Origin: Chrysomallon squamiferum
Taxonomy: Eukaryota; Mollusca; Gastropoda; Neomphalida; Peltospiridae
Direction of reading: 5' to 3'
Length of the DNA: 64,000 nucleotides
NCBI GenBank assembly: GCA_012295275.1
Contig: CM022679.1
Coordinates: forward strand, 17,806,342-17,870,341
Shown: positions 38,575-51,529 of the stretch, piece after piece
How the letters are laid out: every line of letters begins with the position of its first letter
Position numbering within the stretch: the stretch's first letter is position 1
Notes under the pieces: generated by a model
The model's input: only the letters and a program-made list of their open reading frames with translations
Database searches by the model: none
What the model was told of the DNA's origin: nothing
Made by a program: the position numbers and the translations under genes

Positions 38575-41500
38575 TTCCTTTGCACATAGTATGGTCAGTG
38601 AAAGGTCATCGCAGGGCCGAACCATAATTGACCATACTGGTGTTAAGGGAAATAGTGCTCTGTGAGCAATGGGTCTTCGTACAAGGTGTCAAGTCATTCC
38701 ATCAGTCATATGCAGCACACTTCGACAGTGTGCCGTTTGGGATATTATCAAGTCTATTGCTAATATGTCCATTTGTCTCTTCTCATTGTTTCTCTTGTGC
38801 AAAGAGCATTCTCTCAAGTGTTAATTTGTGTCTCTTTTAACCTCGAAACTATTTTGAACGTATTTTTATACTACGTCTGTTAATTGTAGTCAGCCAGAGT
38901 TCATCCACTAAAGCCAAAATATTTAAATAATTGAATCACGAGAAAGTAAATAAAGCTAAATGCATTACAAATAAGAAAATAAATTTGATCTTCAGTTATA
39001 TTATAATAACTACAATTCAGTTATTCTTGAAATACTATATTTATTTCAGTTTGTTATGCAATACATTCAGGGACAAATCTACTATGAAACTAATTAAATT
39101 TAAGCTTTAGGGCTCCTAATCCTGGATCGGCCCCAGAAGCTTCTTTAATCCATACTGCTTAAATGTTTTAGGTCGGACCATTAATACATGTAATAGTGAT
39201 GAATAGCTACTGCACTATAATTGGATGTCACAGGATCTGGTTGCTGGTTGGAAATGGCTTCCATAACAGTTCAAATTCATGGCCCGGAAAATGTAGGTTT
39301 GCCATTAGGTACATTAAATTTAATGTGTGTTTAGTTTAATAATCAGATATACAGATTGATCTACCGTCATCTACAATATAATGAAAAATTTATAATCCTG
39401 ACATTCTGTTCACTATATATTTTTTTTCCATTAGCAACAAAGCTTTTTACAAAGGTAAATAACAGCATCGTTTACTTTCTCTCTCTTTCTCTATTTCTTA
39501 TTCTTTGTCTGACTTTCCTCTCTCTCTCTCAGAAACATTAACAAAAATAATTTTTGTTTGTGTTTTTTTGCAAATATCACAGACAGACAGACAGACAAAC
39601 ACACACAACATTTGATTAAAAGTGTAGACGGAAATCGGTATGCACTTTAATCCATTTCTAGCATTTAAGTACGTAAACCAAAGCAGTTTATTTTCCTGTC
39701 ATCTACCATTATCTATTGTATTCTTCCGCTATGGATAGCATTCTTGCAGTATTTTAGAAAAGTTGCTGAATTAGTTGCTATATCCAGATAGATTGATATT
39801 TTCAGACTGAGCATAACTTCTACTGAATGTTTTATTTTGTTTGCCCAATAAATTGCAGTTGTCTGGCGTACACGCAAAAAACACTTTGGAAGAATTGTCA
39901 AAGAATCATATCGCACTGATAACTTATGTTTCTTTTATTTACTGTTATTTTTGATATTATATATTGAAGCTTCGAAGTGAAATAAAATGCTAATTGTGTA
40001 TAAAATTATATTCACCGATATTAAAACATAATCGATAGAGAGATGATCTTGTGTCATCTAGTTAATTTCATATGAATGGCTAAGAATCATTAAGTTGTTT
40101 ATTATTTTATACGACGTGGCCGTTTACAATAGTGTGTGTCTGTCAGTGATCTAAAACTATTAAAGATAAAACGAAAAAAAAAAGTATATATTGGCATATT
40201 TCGCTACTGTTTTAACAGATTTACGAAGCCAGCAGTCTGAGTGCTAGGTGTATGCTTGTATATGTGGTTAGCTTTTATATAAATATTCAGAAAATATTAA
40301 TCAAAGCAGACTGAGGCCTGATACACAGATAAGTAATAGAGCCTATTTTAACTTATAATTATAGGGCACTAAAAAATATAGTGGGATAAATCACTGAAGG
40401 ACTGAACCACTGGCAGCAGCTCACAGATTATATAGAAACCTTTATCCAAAATATGTCATGTATATCTCCTTCACATTATCTATAATTTGAAATTTATTTC
40501 TGGAAACAGACTGAATTACAATCACCGACTGCATTCTTTGTGTTAGTTCTGCAGTGAGACAATTTCAGTCCGGGAAGTAATTTATCTAAACTTTATATAA
40601 CATGACCTTTGTAACATCGTTTGTTGTAATAACTGTATGACCCTGAGGTGTGACAGTTATACTTATGTTTAAACACTGAGCTGACATTTAAGAGTAAATA
40701 ATTATATACGAAATATCAGATAGACAGAAAACAAGAAAAAGAGAGATAAACAGGCTGGTGGATAAATAAATTGCTAGAGAAACAAGCAAATACACAGACG
40801 GTCAGACAAACAGATTGAACTGTTGATTTTTTTCATACAAAATACAGAAATGTACCTATGGCACAACATTCTTATCTTTCTGGAAGTTCTAATACCTCCC
40901 TGCAATAATTGATTCTGTGTTATTTGAATGATTCTACCTTAGCCCCTTTTTTATTTAACGAAGCATTTTCTCTGAAATTAAATTTGATTTCAAATGATTG
41001 TTAAGTAGTTTATTAATAATTTTAGTTTCAAGTTAAAATAGTATTATTTTTATTTTTATGTTTGAACAAGACACAATTTATCAATCCATTATTTCCGATT
41101 ATTGATTTGGTTCAGAGAAAGATTGGATAAATTACTTATTTTTTCAATTCCTTACTCTTACAACACAAAATAATATCATAAAACACTAAAACCTTCATAC
41201 ACACAGACAAAAAAAATCAAACACAAACACTAAAACACACTTACACTCTTAAACCACATATTCAACCTTATACGTTCCACCATATACATAATTTATCCAT
41301 TTAACTACAATCATACTCGTTCACATCTGTACTAACAGAAATAACTTGGAGAAAACACCATAAAATACTTTCAAAATACTTTATAATTTTAAAGTTCTCA
41401 TTATAGCACTTCAGAGTAAAAGAAAGTAACGTATTTAAAACGCTTGACCTCGTTACAGAAACTGTATTAAATTAAGTGTTTTGCAATCACAAAATCATTA

Positions 41501-42580
41501 GCTGGCAAGCAGAGAAGACATTTGTTTGAAAAGGTCAAGTTATTGGTGATCGGCAAAGGTGTTTGCTGCTAATTTCCTTTCTTTGCCTATGTTCATCTGC
41601 GACCAGCGATCTGTGTATTGTTTTAGAGACATGTTTTAGAGACTTCAGTCTTTGCGTGTTTAGTTAGATCTAAGAAATAGGTCTAAACAAATATTACTAA
41701 AAAGCGATGATTGTATAGGAAATAGAATTACAGTGAGAAATAACTAATGCATAATCATCAATTACAAAAGTAAAAATAAAAATGCTATTACTATAATAGT
41801 AACGAAGCCTTTAGAATTACCTTTGTTTGGAAGTATAAAATACCATAAAAGGACTCTGCAGACATGATGAAAACAATAGTTCAAACAAAGGATACTTCCA
41901 GAATTAAGTATTAAAATTGTCTGAGAAGTGGTGAAGTACTCAGAATTATGTTAAATATATTTAATTCTCTGAATGGTCTACACTGAACGAGAAAGCATGA
42001 CAACATAAATAATTCGAATTACAGTGCAGTAAAAACAATTAGTAATAACTTAATACAGAAATAATCATTTCTAATATTTCAACATACTTCAGTATGACAC
42101 AGTGATATTCACAACATGAAATAGTTTGTACATTTAGAAGGGACAAACACAGTGTGCCATGGTTCCAGTAACATTTTTGAAGTTGTGACTTCAGTGTATA
42201 TGTCAATACATTAATATGTATGTATGCATATGTAGTTCTAGTTTTATGTAGCAATTTTCTTTGAATATATGTATATTTGTGTATGTATGTATGTATGAAT
42301 GTATGTACGTACAAAGTATTCTTATAAATATAGGCTTGAGAAACACTATCACCGGTTTATTATATCTTTGCAAGGAAAATTTAGAAAATAAAGTCAACAC
42401 ACTATTTTTTACATTTCCAAATCCAATAGATTAACAATGACGTGTGTGTGTCTGTGCGTGCGTGTATATACACATACTGGCTGTTTTTCAACTTGTTGCT
42501 CTTTCCTTTGAGAAAAAGTGAACAAAAATATAATTTTTAATTGACGTGAAAATCTGATAATGCCACGAAAAAAAAAAGAA
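38575..42580. other. intergenic DNA, no gene seen
   Basis: A GC-richer patch at 38580-38840 holds a 70-codon plus frame without domain or splice support. A CAGA tract lies at about 39580-39597. TATG/GTAC-type repeats lie at 42215-42310. Nothing else is supported. Confidence 0.5.
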
Positions 42581-42586
42581 CAGACG

Positions 42587-42819
42587 TTTATATAGTTTTC
42601 AGGAACAGCAGTGACTGTAGTCGTTTCCTCACAGCTTAATATCATGGTAATTGCGCGAAACACATCTGAAAACAGACGTCTCACAGAGACCATTTCACTT
42701 CACTTTGCTTTTCTTTCCTGCTCATTATTCACAATGGAGATATTTTGGTCACGACCGTAATTCAGAAGTCAGTGATGTTCTGCACCAATTCGTCCGCACC
42801 GGGCTAAAGACGTGTAATT
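42587..42819 (+). promoter_or_regulatory. candidate promoter and leader of the four-exon secreted-protein gene
   Basis: TTTATATAG at 42587-42595 is a TATA-type box that would place initiation near 42620. The leader would hold two short upstream open frames, 42734-42760 (8 codons) and 42775-42807 (10 codons). The second stop (42805-42807) is in frame with the main ATG at 42820, closing that frame upstream. Upstream frames of this kind often reduce translation. A transcript could also start further upstream and splice in. Confidence 0.35.
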
Positions 42820-45591
42820 ATGAATATAAACTGGGAATATTTTAAGTTTCTAGTATTAATATGTCTTTTTCAAGTATCTGCCGAAAATAAGTCTGGGAAT
42901 AAGAAACTAAATTTATATGGAGAACGACTGCTCAAGGACATCCAGCATGAAAAAAGGTAACGTCTTTGATTCTAAAAAAATGCTTATATTTGAAAAAGGA
43001 AAGGAAGAAAAAATAACAAAATACTGATTTCTAAAACATTTATAAATAACACTTAATAAGAGAACTCAAATGGCACAAACGAAAACTGGACCTTGCTTCG
43101 ATAGTCACACAGTCAACAAGGTTATATGAAGGAAGAATTCTGGTCACAGATCCCTAAACAGAATTGACTCAACCCGACAAAACCGGACGATATAGACGTC
43201 AAGATTGGAGAAAAAAGACGTAAACGTAGGTGTATCGGTATTGGTAGAATGTGCTTGGACTATGATACTGTTTAACGAGAAGAGCATGTCAGTTTGCTCT
43301 GCTGGAACATATGAATGCGAGTTTATCGATAAATATCTGACCTAGTGCATTCATTAATTTAGTTGTTCTTAACTTGCAGATATATTCAGTAGCTTTCTTT
43401 ACTTCGGTTCACATGATTTACAGTCGCCGGGCTGCTCCAAGGCTATTTTAAATTTAATAAAATATCAGAACTGCGACGCAAAAAATCATGGTAAGAATAT
43501 CTTTTGACTGTTCTCAGCAAAAGATAGCATGCACTGTAAAAGATTACACTTTCATAAGGAGTCTTACGTTAAATGTTTGTCAGAGTCCTTGGTGAAGTCA
43601 CCCTAAATTATTGGTGTTGTTACTAAGATGATATTCACAGTTATCATACTTTTATAATCTAGTTTCAGACTCATATATATTTACCTGCATTTTCTTTTCT
43701 TATTCGTCTAGTTCTGTGTTTGCAACGGAATTAAATTTCAAATTAAAGTACTAATGATGTCTTTAATGTGTTCGTTTTCAATAAATTAGAGGATTACTTT
43801 ATTATGTACTTTCTTTTTGTATATTTTACAAAAGGAAGAAAAGTAATACTGGGGATTCATGCAAAAATGTATATTGGAAGTATTATTGTACAAACATATA
43901 GCATATTTAAAGATCAGCAAAACTGCTTTTGTTTTTCTAACTGATTTAATGTTAATAAACTTTCTGTTCCTAGTTTAGATTTGCAGATCCTAAATTTTAA
44001 TAATGTATTGTTTCCAACAATACATTTTAAATGATAATAACAGTTCTCCCTAAAACAAGACACACAGGTATAAGTAAAATATAAAAATAATGGGAAAAAA
44101 CAACAAAACAACCAAAGAGAAAAATGGTGCTTGTGGTAGTATAAAAATCAATTCTCTGAAACACAATTATGTTCGCCGATGAATCTGTTTTACGACCGAC
44201 ATCAATCTAGGCAGTTGGTAGAAAACCATGACCTTTTCACCTATAAGTGAATCTGTTTTTGACAGATGCTGAAAAAGGATTTTTTAAAAGGCAAATGGCT
44301 ACAATTTACTACCCTATAAACGCATGGTTTGTAAAGCATTTACACATGTAAGATTTTAAATGCATTGCTTAGATCCGCTGAAAACTGATAAAATCGTAAA
44401 AATAAAATAAATGTAACGCCACTGTTTAATGTGAGTGGACAGGTTGTGTTTTTTAGTGTGACTTCTAAGACTTTTGGTGAATACAGAATGACAGTAGGTT
44501 TTATTATTTTTCTTGATTGATTAATGAGTTGGGAGCAAAAAAGAATTCCGATGAATCTTAAACAGAGGGTGTCTTGTTTTGTCATACAAACATATTCACT
44601 CACGCACAAACGCATCCAAATATGTACTGACGAATTTATGAAAGAACTTACGTAAAACAAGAAGGATTAAAACCGGTTATGAAAATAGCATTTAGGAATT
44701 AATTTATAATATAATTATGAATACAAATAATAAATATATTAATTAAGAATATTATATTCAGACTCAAAAGCATCGATAAGTGAAAATCACATCAATTTGG
44801 AACAGGACAGAAATGAATCTTCTTTATATTTCCACATCTAGCAATATGTTCGTTTCAATGTTGAACTTAGTGTTTTAATTATTTTATTTTTTAATTTTTT
44901 AATTTAAAAAACACAACAACATTTGTGTGCATGTGTATGTAAGTGTGTATGTGCGTGATTCTGCTTTGATTTAAATTTAATATTTATATTAATACTTTAA
45001 AAAAAAATGTTATTGTGCGAAACAGTATATATTTTCTTTATTTTCTTTTTATGATTTTATTATTATTCTGTATTAACAGAATTCCAGTTACGAATTGCAA
45101 TCCAGTTTTAACTGATTTAATATGCACTTTTTACTGACAACGTTTTGTCATTCCTTCCAGTTCGCTAAATTAGAATAAATATACGCACCAAGCAGGTTTT
45201 TGCAATAGACTCAGATGGTTAACACATCAATTCAAATATCATGGGGTTACACGGAAAAACAGAGAAAAAAGTAATATCATTTCGGAAAAATCAATATATA
45301 ATTTACGTGTTCAAATTTTTTTCCTGTCCATATTACCGAACTCATAACGGTCAATCCTTGTTATGTTCCGAAGTGCCGTTTTTTGTGGGTATTTCTTTAG
45401 TATTTTTCCTTAACGCCGTTTAATCCATTGATTTTACTTACAGATTTAGATACATTAGTTCATCCGGGTGTGCCAAGGGCAGTGAATGTCTTTATTGCAG
45501 CGTGTTGCAAAATATAGCGAGAACAGTTCCATACTCGAAACAGTACTTACATACTAAATGCATTGCTCTGTTTCTATTTCTGATAATATAA
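42820..45591 (+). CDS. predicted four-exon gene for a secreted six-cysteine protein, family unknown
   Basis: The proposed exons are 42820-42956, 43390-43490, 44266-44347 and 45444-45588, with stop TAA at 45589-45591. All junction phases match (2, 1, 2) and give 155 residues. Donors are AAAAAG/GTAACG, TCATG/GTAAGA and ACAT/GTAAGA. Acceptors end ATATATTCAG, TTTTTGACAG and TTTTACTTACAG. The protein opens with a clear signal peptide (FKFLVLICLFQVSA, probable cleavage after A21). An N-glycosylation motif NKS (23-25) and a charged helix-like stretch (to about 45) follow. Cysteines sit at 61, 74, 116, 122, 125 and 146 (spacing 12, 41, 5, 2, 20). The end is hydrophobic (about 147-155). An even number of cysteines after a signal peptide fits a disulphide-bonded extracellular protein. 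I do not recognise the family. Weak point: intron 1 must use the second of two AGs 10 bases apart, because the first gives an immediate stop. Frames and sites are seen; the joins are inferred. Confidence 0.55.
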
Positions 45592-45806
45592 AACTTCAAA
45601 CTGTGTTTGTATCCACAGCTGTAAAAAATAACTTGACTATACACACACATTCAACCAAGCAAATACAAAGACAAACACAACCACACAATCACATTAGCAC
45701 TGAAACATTAATACACAAAATACTTACAGAGACGAAACACATAGACCCTTAAATTTTTCAGTCTCTTTTACTAATGAGGTACTACAAAGTGATTTTCTCT
45801 TTCGGA

Positions 45807-45812
45807 AATAAA
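45807..45812 (+). terminator. poly(A) signal AATAAA downstream of the four-exon gene
   Basis: The canonical hexamer lies about 215 bases after the predicted stop at 45591, a reasonable 3' UTR length. The window is AT-rich, so chance AATAAA is common. Confidence 0.3.
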
Positions 45813-46469
45813 TGCTGACTTCTAACTATAACTGTAGAACTTTTTATCCTGCTTATAGTGATGCAAACAAATCGAAATTTTCAGTTCCAAACTTATAGGT
45901 TTTCAAATATTAATTTTTTGGTACCGTTGCGCACAATTACCATTTTTAACAAATCTCGATTTGCACGTGCCCATTCTGAAAGGAAATTGTCTCTGACAAA
46001 TCGTGTTTTATAATACGTTTTATCAAATAAAAAGGTAAATACTACTGAATAAAGAATCACAAATCAGAAGGCCATTTTTATTTATAGTTCAGAAATTAAA
46101 GTCATGTGACCGTAGATTTTTTTGCTTTTTGTGGCATCAGATATAAATAAATTGCTCAAAACCTTCACACATTTTGTGCTGAAGACCTACAACACTTAGT
46201 CTGTAACTAACATTATGTCGAGAAATTGTAATTTATTAACGAAGATGGAGGTTATAACTACGTAACCAGCTCCGATAATATTTCAACCGAGATTTAATCA
46301 CCTAAATAGTTATTTTATAAACTTAAATCGACATCTTTTGAAAAGAATGATCATTTTAATCACAAACAAGAACCGGCAAACAGAATTCAGATGGTTCTGG
46401 TTGCGAAGAATCGGCTTGATCACTCGCTTTCTGACATAAAGCGGTTCGGGAGAAAACATGTTCTGGTGA

Positions 46470-46490
46470 TGTCTCCCCCTGGTGGAGCAG
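46470..46490 (-). promoter_or_regulatory. CTCF-like binding word
   Basis: CCCCCTGGTGG at 46475-46485 is the reverse complement of the CCACCAGGGGG core of the bilaterian CTCF motif. The match covers the central 11 positions. It sits in a small GC-richer island of an AT-rich desert. Binding is inferred from sequence only. Confidence 0.35.
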
Positions 46491-47026
46491 TTGGTTATAT
46501 AGTTGCTTTAACTTCATTTCTACAGTCCTTTACAACTCGAAATATCGCTTATTCTGAGATATCTTTTTAAAAGAGGTCTGCTGCTCATAAATAGTCAAAA
46601 GACTTTAAATAATTTGTTTATATAGGTTTTCTACTGCATTCTGGAGGCTAAAAATGAATATTCAAATGAAGCTAATATACTGGACTTTTGTTTGTAGAGT
46701 TTGTGCGTGTGATAAAAGCTCGTGAAGTTATTCCCGTGAATGTAAAATGTGCATGAACGATATTTGCGATACACGATCGTAGACAAGTAATGATGTGGCG
46801 GTTTCTAATTGAGATTAAATACCTTTTTCACAGAACAAGGTAACATTCGTGCAGATAACACATTCATGCAGTTTGTATTCACATAGGACCTTGAGAATAA
46901 GTAAAGAATTAAAAAATCAGTAAAATTAGGACAAAACTCTATGGGGAAACCACTGTTGTAAATTTCAAGATGTAAACCGGTTAACCATACAAGAAATCCT
47001 ATGGTAATATTATATGAATTATTCAC

Positions 47027-47060
<34 letters not shown>

Positions 47061-48349
47061 AAAAAAAAGCTGGAAGCAATAAATAAAAATGAAATCACGT
47101 GAAGGATGCGAGAACTCCTCAAGAAATCTTGTCCATATGATCCTATGTCGCCTATTTTTGGTACACCTATCTCTGTGCTAAACCGAAGACAGTTAAAGTC
47201 AAACTAGTTACTATGATTTTTTATTTATATAGGAAACGATATTGATAACATGTAGCTTTACTCAGTTTAGTTTTTAAATGCTGTTTTTTCTCCGATCATT
47301 TTATGTAGTTTGAGCTTCAGTTTGGCCTCTGCAGTTTTAACCAAAAACACAAGATATCATAACTAAATTAATGATACACTGACCCTCTGATGAATGTTCA
47401 ATTTAAAAGTTACATTTCATCTTATTCATTCTATTTAAGGGTAGAAAATTTCATTCTAAAAATTTAGAGGGTAATGAAAATTAAATAGTCTGTATTAAGA
47501 CCGTGCTTATTTTTAAATTTAAATATTTTAGTAATAGCTAAAACTATAATTCCTTCACATGTTTGAGTTTTATTTCAGTTTTAAAATTTCTCAAATTATT
47601 AATCATTGAGACTATTTAAATTGAGACTAAGATATCATATTTAAATAGATCGTTATACTTTTTCATTTGAATGCTCCTTTGGTAAAGCAGCATATATTTT
47701 ATTTTAATTTCATATTTATTTCAGATTAGATTGTTATTGTAGATTTTAAACTTTTTAATAGTTTTCTTTGTCGTTGCAAAAGTTTTTGTTCTTATTAGTA
47801 TAAAGATGTTGGTCCTTTATTTTACGCACATAGTTCTATTAAGGGTCTTCAGAAATACCAAAACTGGACAAATATCTGCTTACTATACTAAATACATTTC
47901 AATATAATACTCTCTACCGATTTGACAATGTAGCCAAAGATCAAAATAGTCGTTGTAACCCCTAAACTCAGACTGTGGCTGACAATTCCAATCGAATGAC
48001 AAGGTGGTTATACTAATAGTTTGACTTATTATTAGTCACTGCACAAACGGAAAGCTCAGGGTACGTTCTTCTTTCTGACGAAATGCAGAGCACTTGATAG
48101 AGTATAGCTAGCTCGTCATAGATTTTAATAATTTAAAAAAAATGTTCGTCTAGTCGGAAAAGAGAGGACCGTACGAGATTAAACAGCTTTTTATCACAAA
48201 CGAATCATCACTCAGGCTATACACCATGTTGATCATGTTAACTTTACTATCTCCCAAACTACAATAGATATATTTTCAACAAGAAAAAATCACACACCTT
48301 TCAACAACACCACCAAACGACTGCGTTAATAGAAAATGCAACCATAACG

Positions 48350-48535
48350 GATTCCTATCACGGAAAGGGCGCTGTTAGTGCTTCCCTTTGTCCATTTTCT
48401 CAGCCTCGCAAATCGCCTTCTTGTGTGCTAAAAACGGATTGGAAGCCCAGCAAATTGCTTCATTTCGCCTGATTGATCGGACTTTTCACTGACGCAATAC
48501 TTTGTTGACTACCAAATAGAAACTATATGCTATGA
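48350..48535. promoter_or_regulatory. GC-richer block with a PBX/HOX-type word
   Basis: The block is less AT-rich than its flanks and contains TGATTGAT at 48470-48477, the classical PBX-HOX composite word. It has no meaningful open frame. It is a candidate conserved regulatory element only. Confidence 0.2.
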
Positions 48536-48684
48536 AGGTCGGTTTCAGGCTTCGCACATTTTGTGGAACATCATGTATAAAGCAATATATGTTTTTTTCG
48601 TTTGTGTAAATGTACTCAGATCTTTAGTTTTGTTCAGATTGTCAGTGCGTAGTACTGGTAATAGTAATAGCATCGCAGCAGCAG

Positions 48685-48687
48685 TAA

Positions 48688-48735
<48 letters not shown>

Positions 48736-48760
48736 AAGTAGAAGTAGTAGTAATAGTAGT
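48685..48760. repeat. TAG/GTA trinucleotide tract
   Basis: About 25 units with a few GAA interruptions. The poly-Val (plus) and poly-Thr (minus) frames are artefacts. Its right end continues into the 36-base word copied to 49425. Confidence 0.95.
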
Positions 48761-48960
48761 AGTAAACAAACAACCAAATAAATAAAAAGCGAAAATAAGG
48801 TTTAAAAGAAATTAAGAAAAGTCGTTGAATAATGCTGTAGATTTCTTTATAAACTATAAGAATACAAAACAGTCGGCAAAACTAGAGAGCCACTACCTGC
48901 TGCTAAATTTTCACTAAACTCCGTTATATATCACAGATTTATCTGGTTGTCATAAACAGA

Positions 48961-49035
48961 AAAATATTTATTTAAAAAATAATAATAATAATATTTATTT
49001 AAAAAATAATAATAAAATAAAATAAAAATAAATTA
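48961..49035. repeat. A/T-only tandem repeat
   Basis: ATATTTATTTAAAAAATAAT occurs twice in tandem (from about 48962 and about 48990), followed by AAAAT units. Confidence 0.8.
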
Positions 49036-49413
49036 ATCTTTATTTGTTTCTTTTTTTCTATCTTTCTTTCTATCTTTTTTTTTTCCTTGAACTTCTAAGA
49101 AAAGTAATATCGATATATAAACTTGAAACTGCTTTTAGATCTATAGTATTAAAATTTTATTTTAGCCTCAGTTTTGATACAAGTCTGGAAAGTCGACTGA
49201 TGACGTCACTATTTATTATACGTCTGCCACTTTGCTTCCAGTCATGTTTTTGACGATGAGAATCCCTGGTGATCAATATTCACGAAAGACCTGTGATTCT
49301 TGAATCAAATGAATGTTTCATTTAACGTTATATACTGTTTTAACCTTTATTCATTCTTTCTTTTTCTTGTTCTTCTAAAACGATACCTCCCTATTAATGT
49401 TATACTAGTAGGG

Positions 49414-49474
49414 AGATGACGTTAATAGTAGTAGTAAACAAACAACCAAATAAATAAAAACCCAGATGACGTTA
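49414..49474. mobile_element. 39-base templated insertion with 11-bp target-site duplication
   Basis: AGATGACGTTA occurs at 49414-49424 and again at 49464-49474. The 39 bases between (49425-49463) begin with 36 bases identical to 48753-48788 (ATAGTAGTAGTAAACAAACA and on to AAATAAAAA). The same orientation, perfect identity and exact flanking duplication indicate a recent copy of local sequence into a staggered break, possibly by LINE-type reverse transcription. Confidence 0.75.
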
Positions 49475-49479
49475 CGCGA

Positions 49480-51000
49480 ATTCCTTTGTTTTACCGATAA
49501 CAGCTCATCATTTTCATTCAAATTGTATATAATGAGCTTTAATATTATTTAGACAAATTGACAAAAGTGTATTCATTAAATGTCATTAAAATATAATACT
49601 GTAATTGTGTTATGTTATTAATACTGTGTTTTAGATATATAAAACAAATAATACAGTGAGTTAATCCATTGCTTTGTACGGCCAAGTACCCGTTCACTTC
49701 AACAAACGATTATGCCTTCAGCCCGTCCATACAAATAAACCAATGAGCATTAATTTTGAAATAAAATCCTGCCTGCATTATGTGATCATAGTGAAAAGAA
49801 AGTCAGTTATTTTTAACCTGTAATCGCTCGGAGAATGAAGCAAAACGAAATTTTCCTGGAATAAAATGTAATTAAATTGATATCACTATTCCTATTATTA
49901 GGGAATTCACTCAAAATTTCAAAATTACTGAATATCATTTGAAGCAGGACCTCAAAAGAAACAATTAGCACTTTGAATTTTTAAAATTGGATGAGTAGTT
50001 TATGGGCTACGTCCTATCAAAGATGCTAAAATGCCCAATTTTCTGAGAAAAGGTGAGCGAGTAATTACGTTACGTGTTGAAGCAAACGCGGCACCAGAAA
50101 TACCAAATTTTTCTGTTCTTGTACATTTACGTTTCAAGTTTCAACAACTTTTATCCAATTTTGCATACTATTAAAACAAACACTATGAAAGTCAACCGTC
50201 AACATTTTATTATCCAATGTAATGACCTTGACGTTATTTGCATATAATATAGATACGCACGCACCCATCTCTCAACACAGAAAGTGAAAATAATGTATTG
50301 CTCCCGTAACATTTGAAAACAAATTTCTATATATTTGATCCCCACTTGATAAAGATAAATAATTATGTATTGTATAGAGTATAAAGTATACTAATTATTA
50401 TATTTGATTTTAATAATAAAAAAAATGTAATAACGCAAAACCAATAGACGAATGAATTGTTTCTAGCCCCTACAAGTACAATTCAACTAAAAACCAAACA
50501 CCCCTAACAAATATGAAATACATTTGCCCGCCATTTTGAAGACGGCAACGGAGCGTTCCATTATAGTATTGAAGGGCGTTAATAGTTTCATAAATTCGCT
50601 AGAATTTTATTAAATATCAAAACATTATTCAATCATAAAATAAATAGCATTAAACAAAATTAGATTTTGCATTTGTAAACTATCAGTGATTACAAAATGG
50701 CAGTTAATCGTCTTCTGAATTATACAAGCTATTTTCACTACTGCAGACGAAAAATCCGCCATTTTAATATTTGATCACCGTATGTTCGGTATATCGGTTC
50801 AAAAACTTTGCAAGCACTACTTCAGCCTAACATTATTTTGATCTAGAACTCATATGTACTTGTTCAGAAGATATAAATTTTGAGCGAATCGTGGCTACTG
50901 TATGGCGGATACGTGATAAAAGCTGTGCACAACTGTCAGAAAGTATGAATTTAGAATTATTTTATGTTGAAAACACCTATTTAAAAAAATAAATAAATAA
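49480..51000. other. intergenic DNA, no gene seen
   Basis: Ordinary AT-rich sequence without long repeats. I see no exon with credible splice sites and no recognisable protein. Confidence 0.5.
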
Positions 51001-51011
51001 ATAAATAAATA

Positions 51012-51012
51012 A

Positions 51013-51072
<60 letters not shown>

Positions 51073-51087
51073 CATAATAATAATAAG
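51012..51087. repeat. AAT trinucleotide tract
   Basis: About 24 AAT units with one ATC interruption, preceded by AAAT units (50985-51011). Confidence 0.95.
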
Positions 51088-51269
51088 TTTAAAAATTACT
51101 TTGACTACATAATTTTAAATATGAATCTGTAACATTGCCTGTTTAAATTGTTTCCCGTTAAATTTTAATTCAGCATACCTCAAAACTTGAAGTCATGCTG
51201 TCTGCCTTAAATCGTGTTTCTTGTGAGTTTGCCTGAATGTCTCATTTATTATACATATAGGAAAATATT

Positions 51270-51327
51270 TACGAGTTTAATTCGTTCCGTGACCAAGCTC
51301 GTAACTCAATTTGCTCGTATATCAAAT
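51270..51327. mobile_element. fragment of the mariner-type MITE, reverse orientation
   Basis: The stretch from TACGAG to ATATCAAAT is the reverse complement of 19654-19713 of the full MITE, with a few mismatches (for example TTCCGTGACCAAGCTCGTAA). The terminal repeat is lost, and a 99-base GA tract follows about 90 bases downstream. Confidence 0.75.
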
Positions 51328-51417
51328 ATGTGTCACACAGATTCGCTGTTAGAAAATTATGGAAAATCATATGCGTTACGCTTTCAAATCTTGCGTATAA
51401 AAAAATTTCCTCCTTCT

Positions 51418-51520
<103 letters not shown>

Positions 51521-51529
51521 ATACTCATA

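Larger units (their letters stand above)
45815..48660. other. intergenic DNA, no gene seen
   Basis: AC repeats lie at 47030-47056, next to a poly(A) run. A CTCF-like word occurs at 46475-46485 and a GC-richer block at 48340-48530. No coding exon is supported. Confidence 0.5.
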
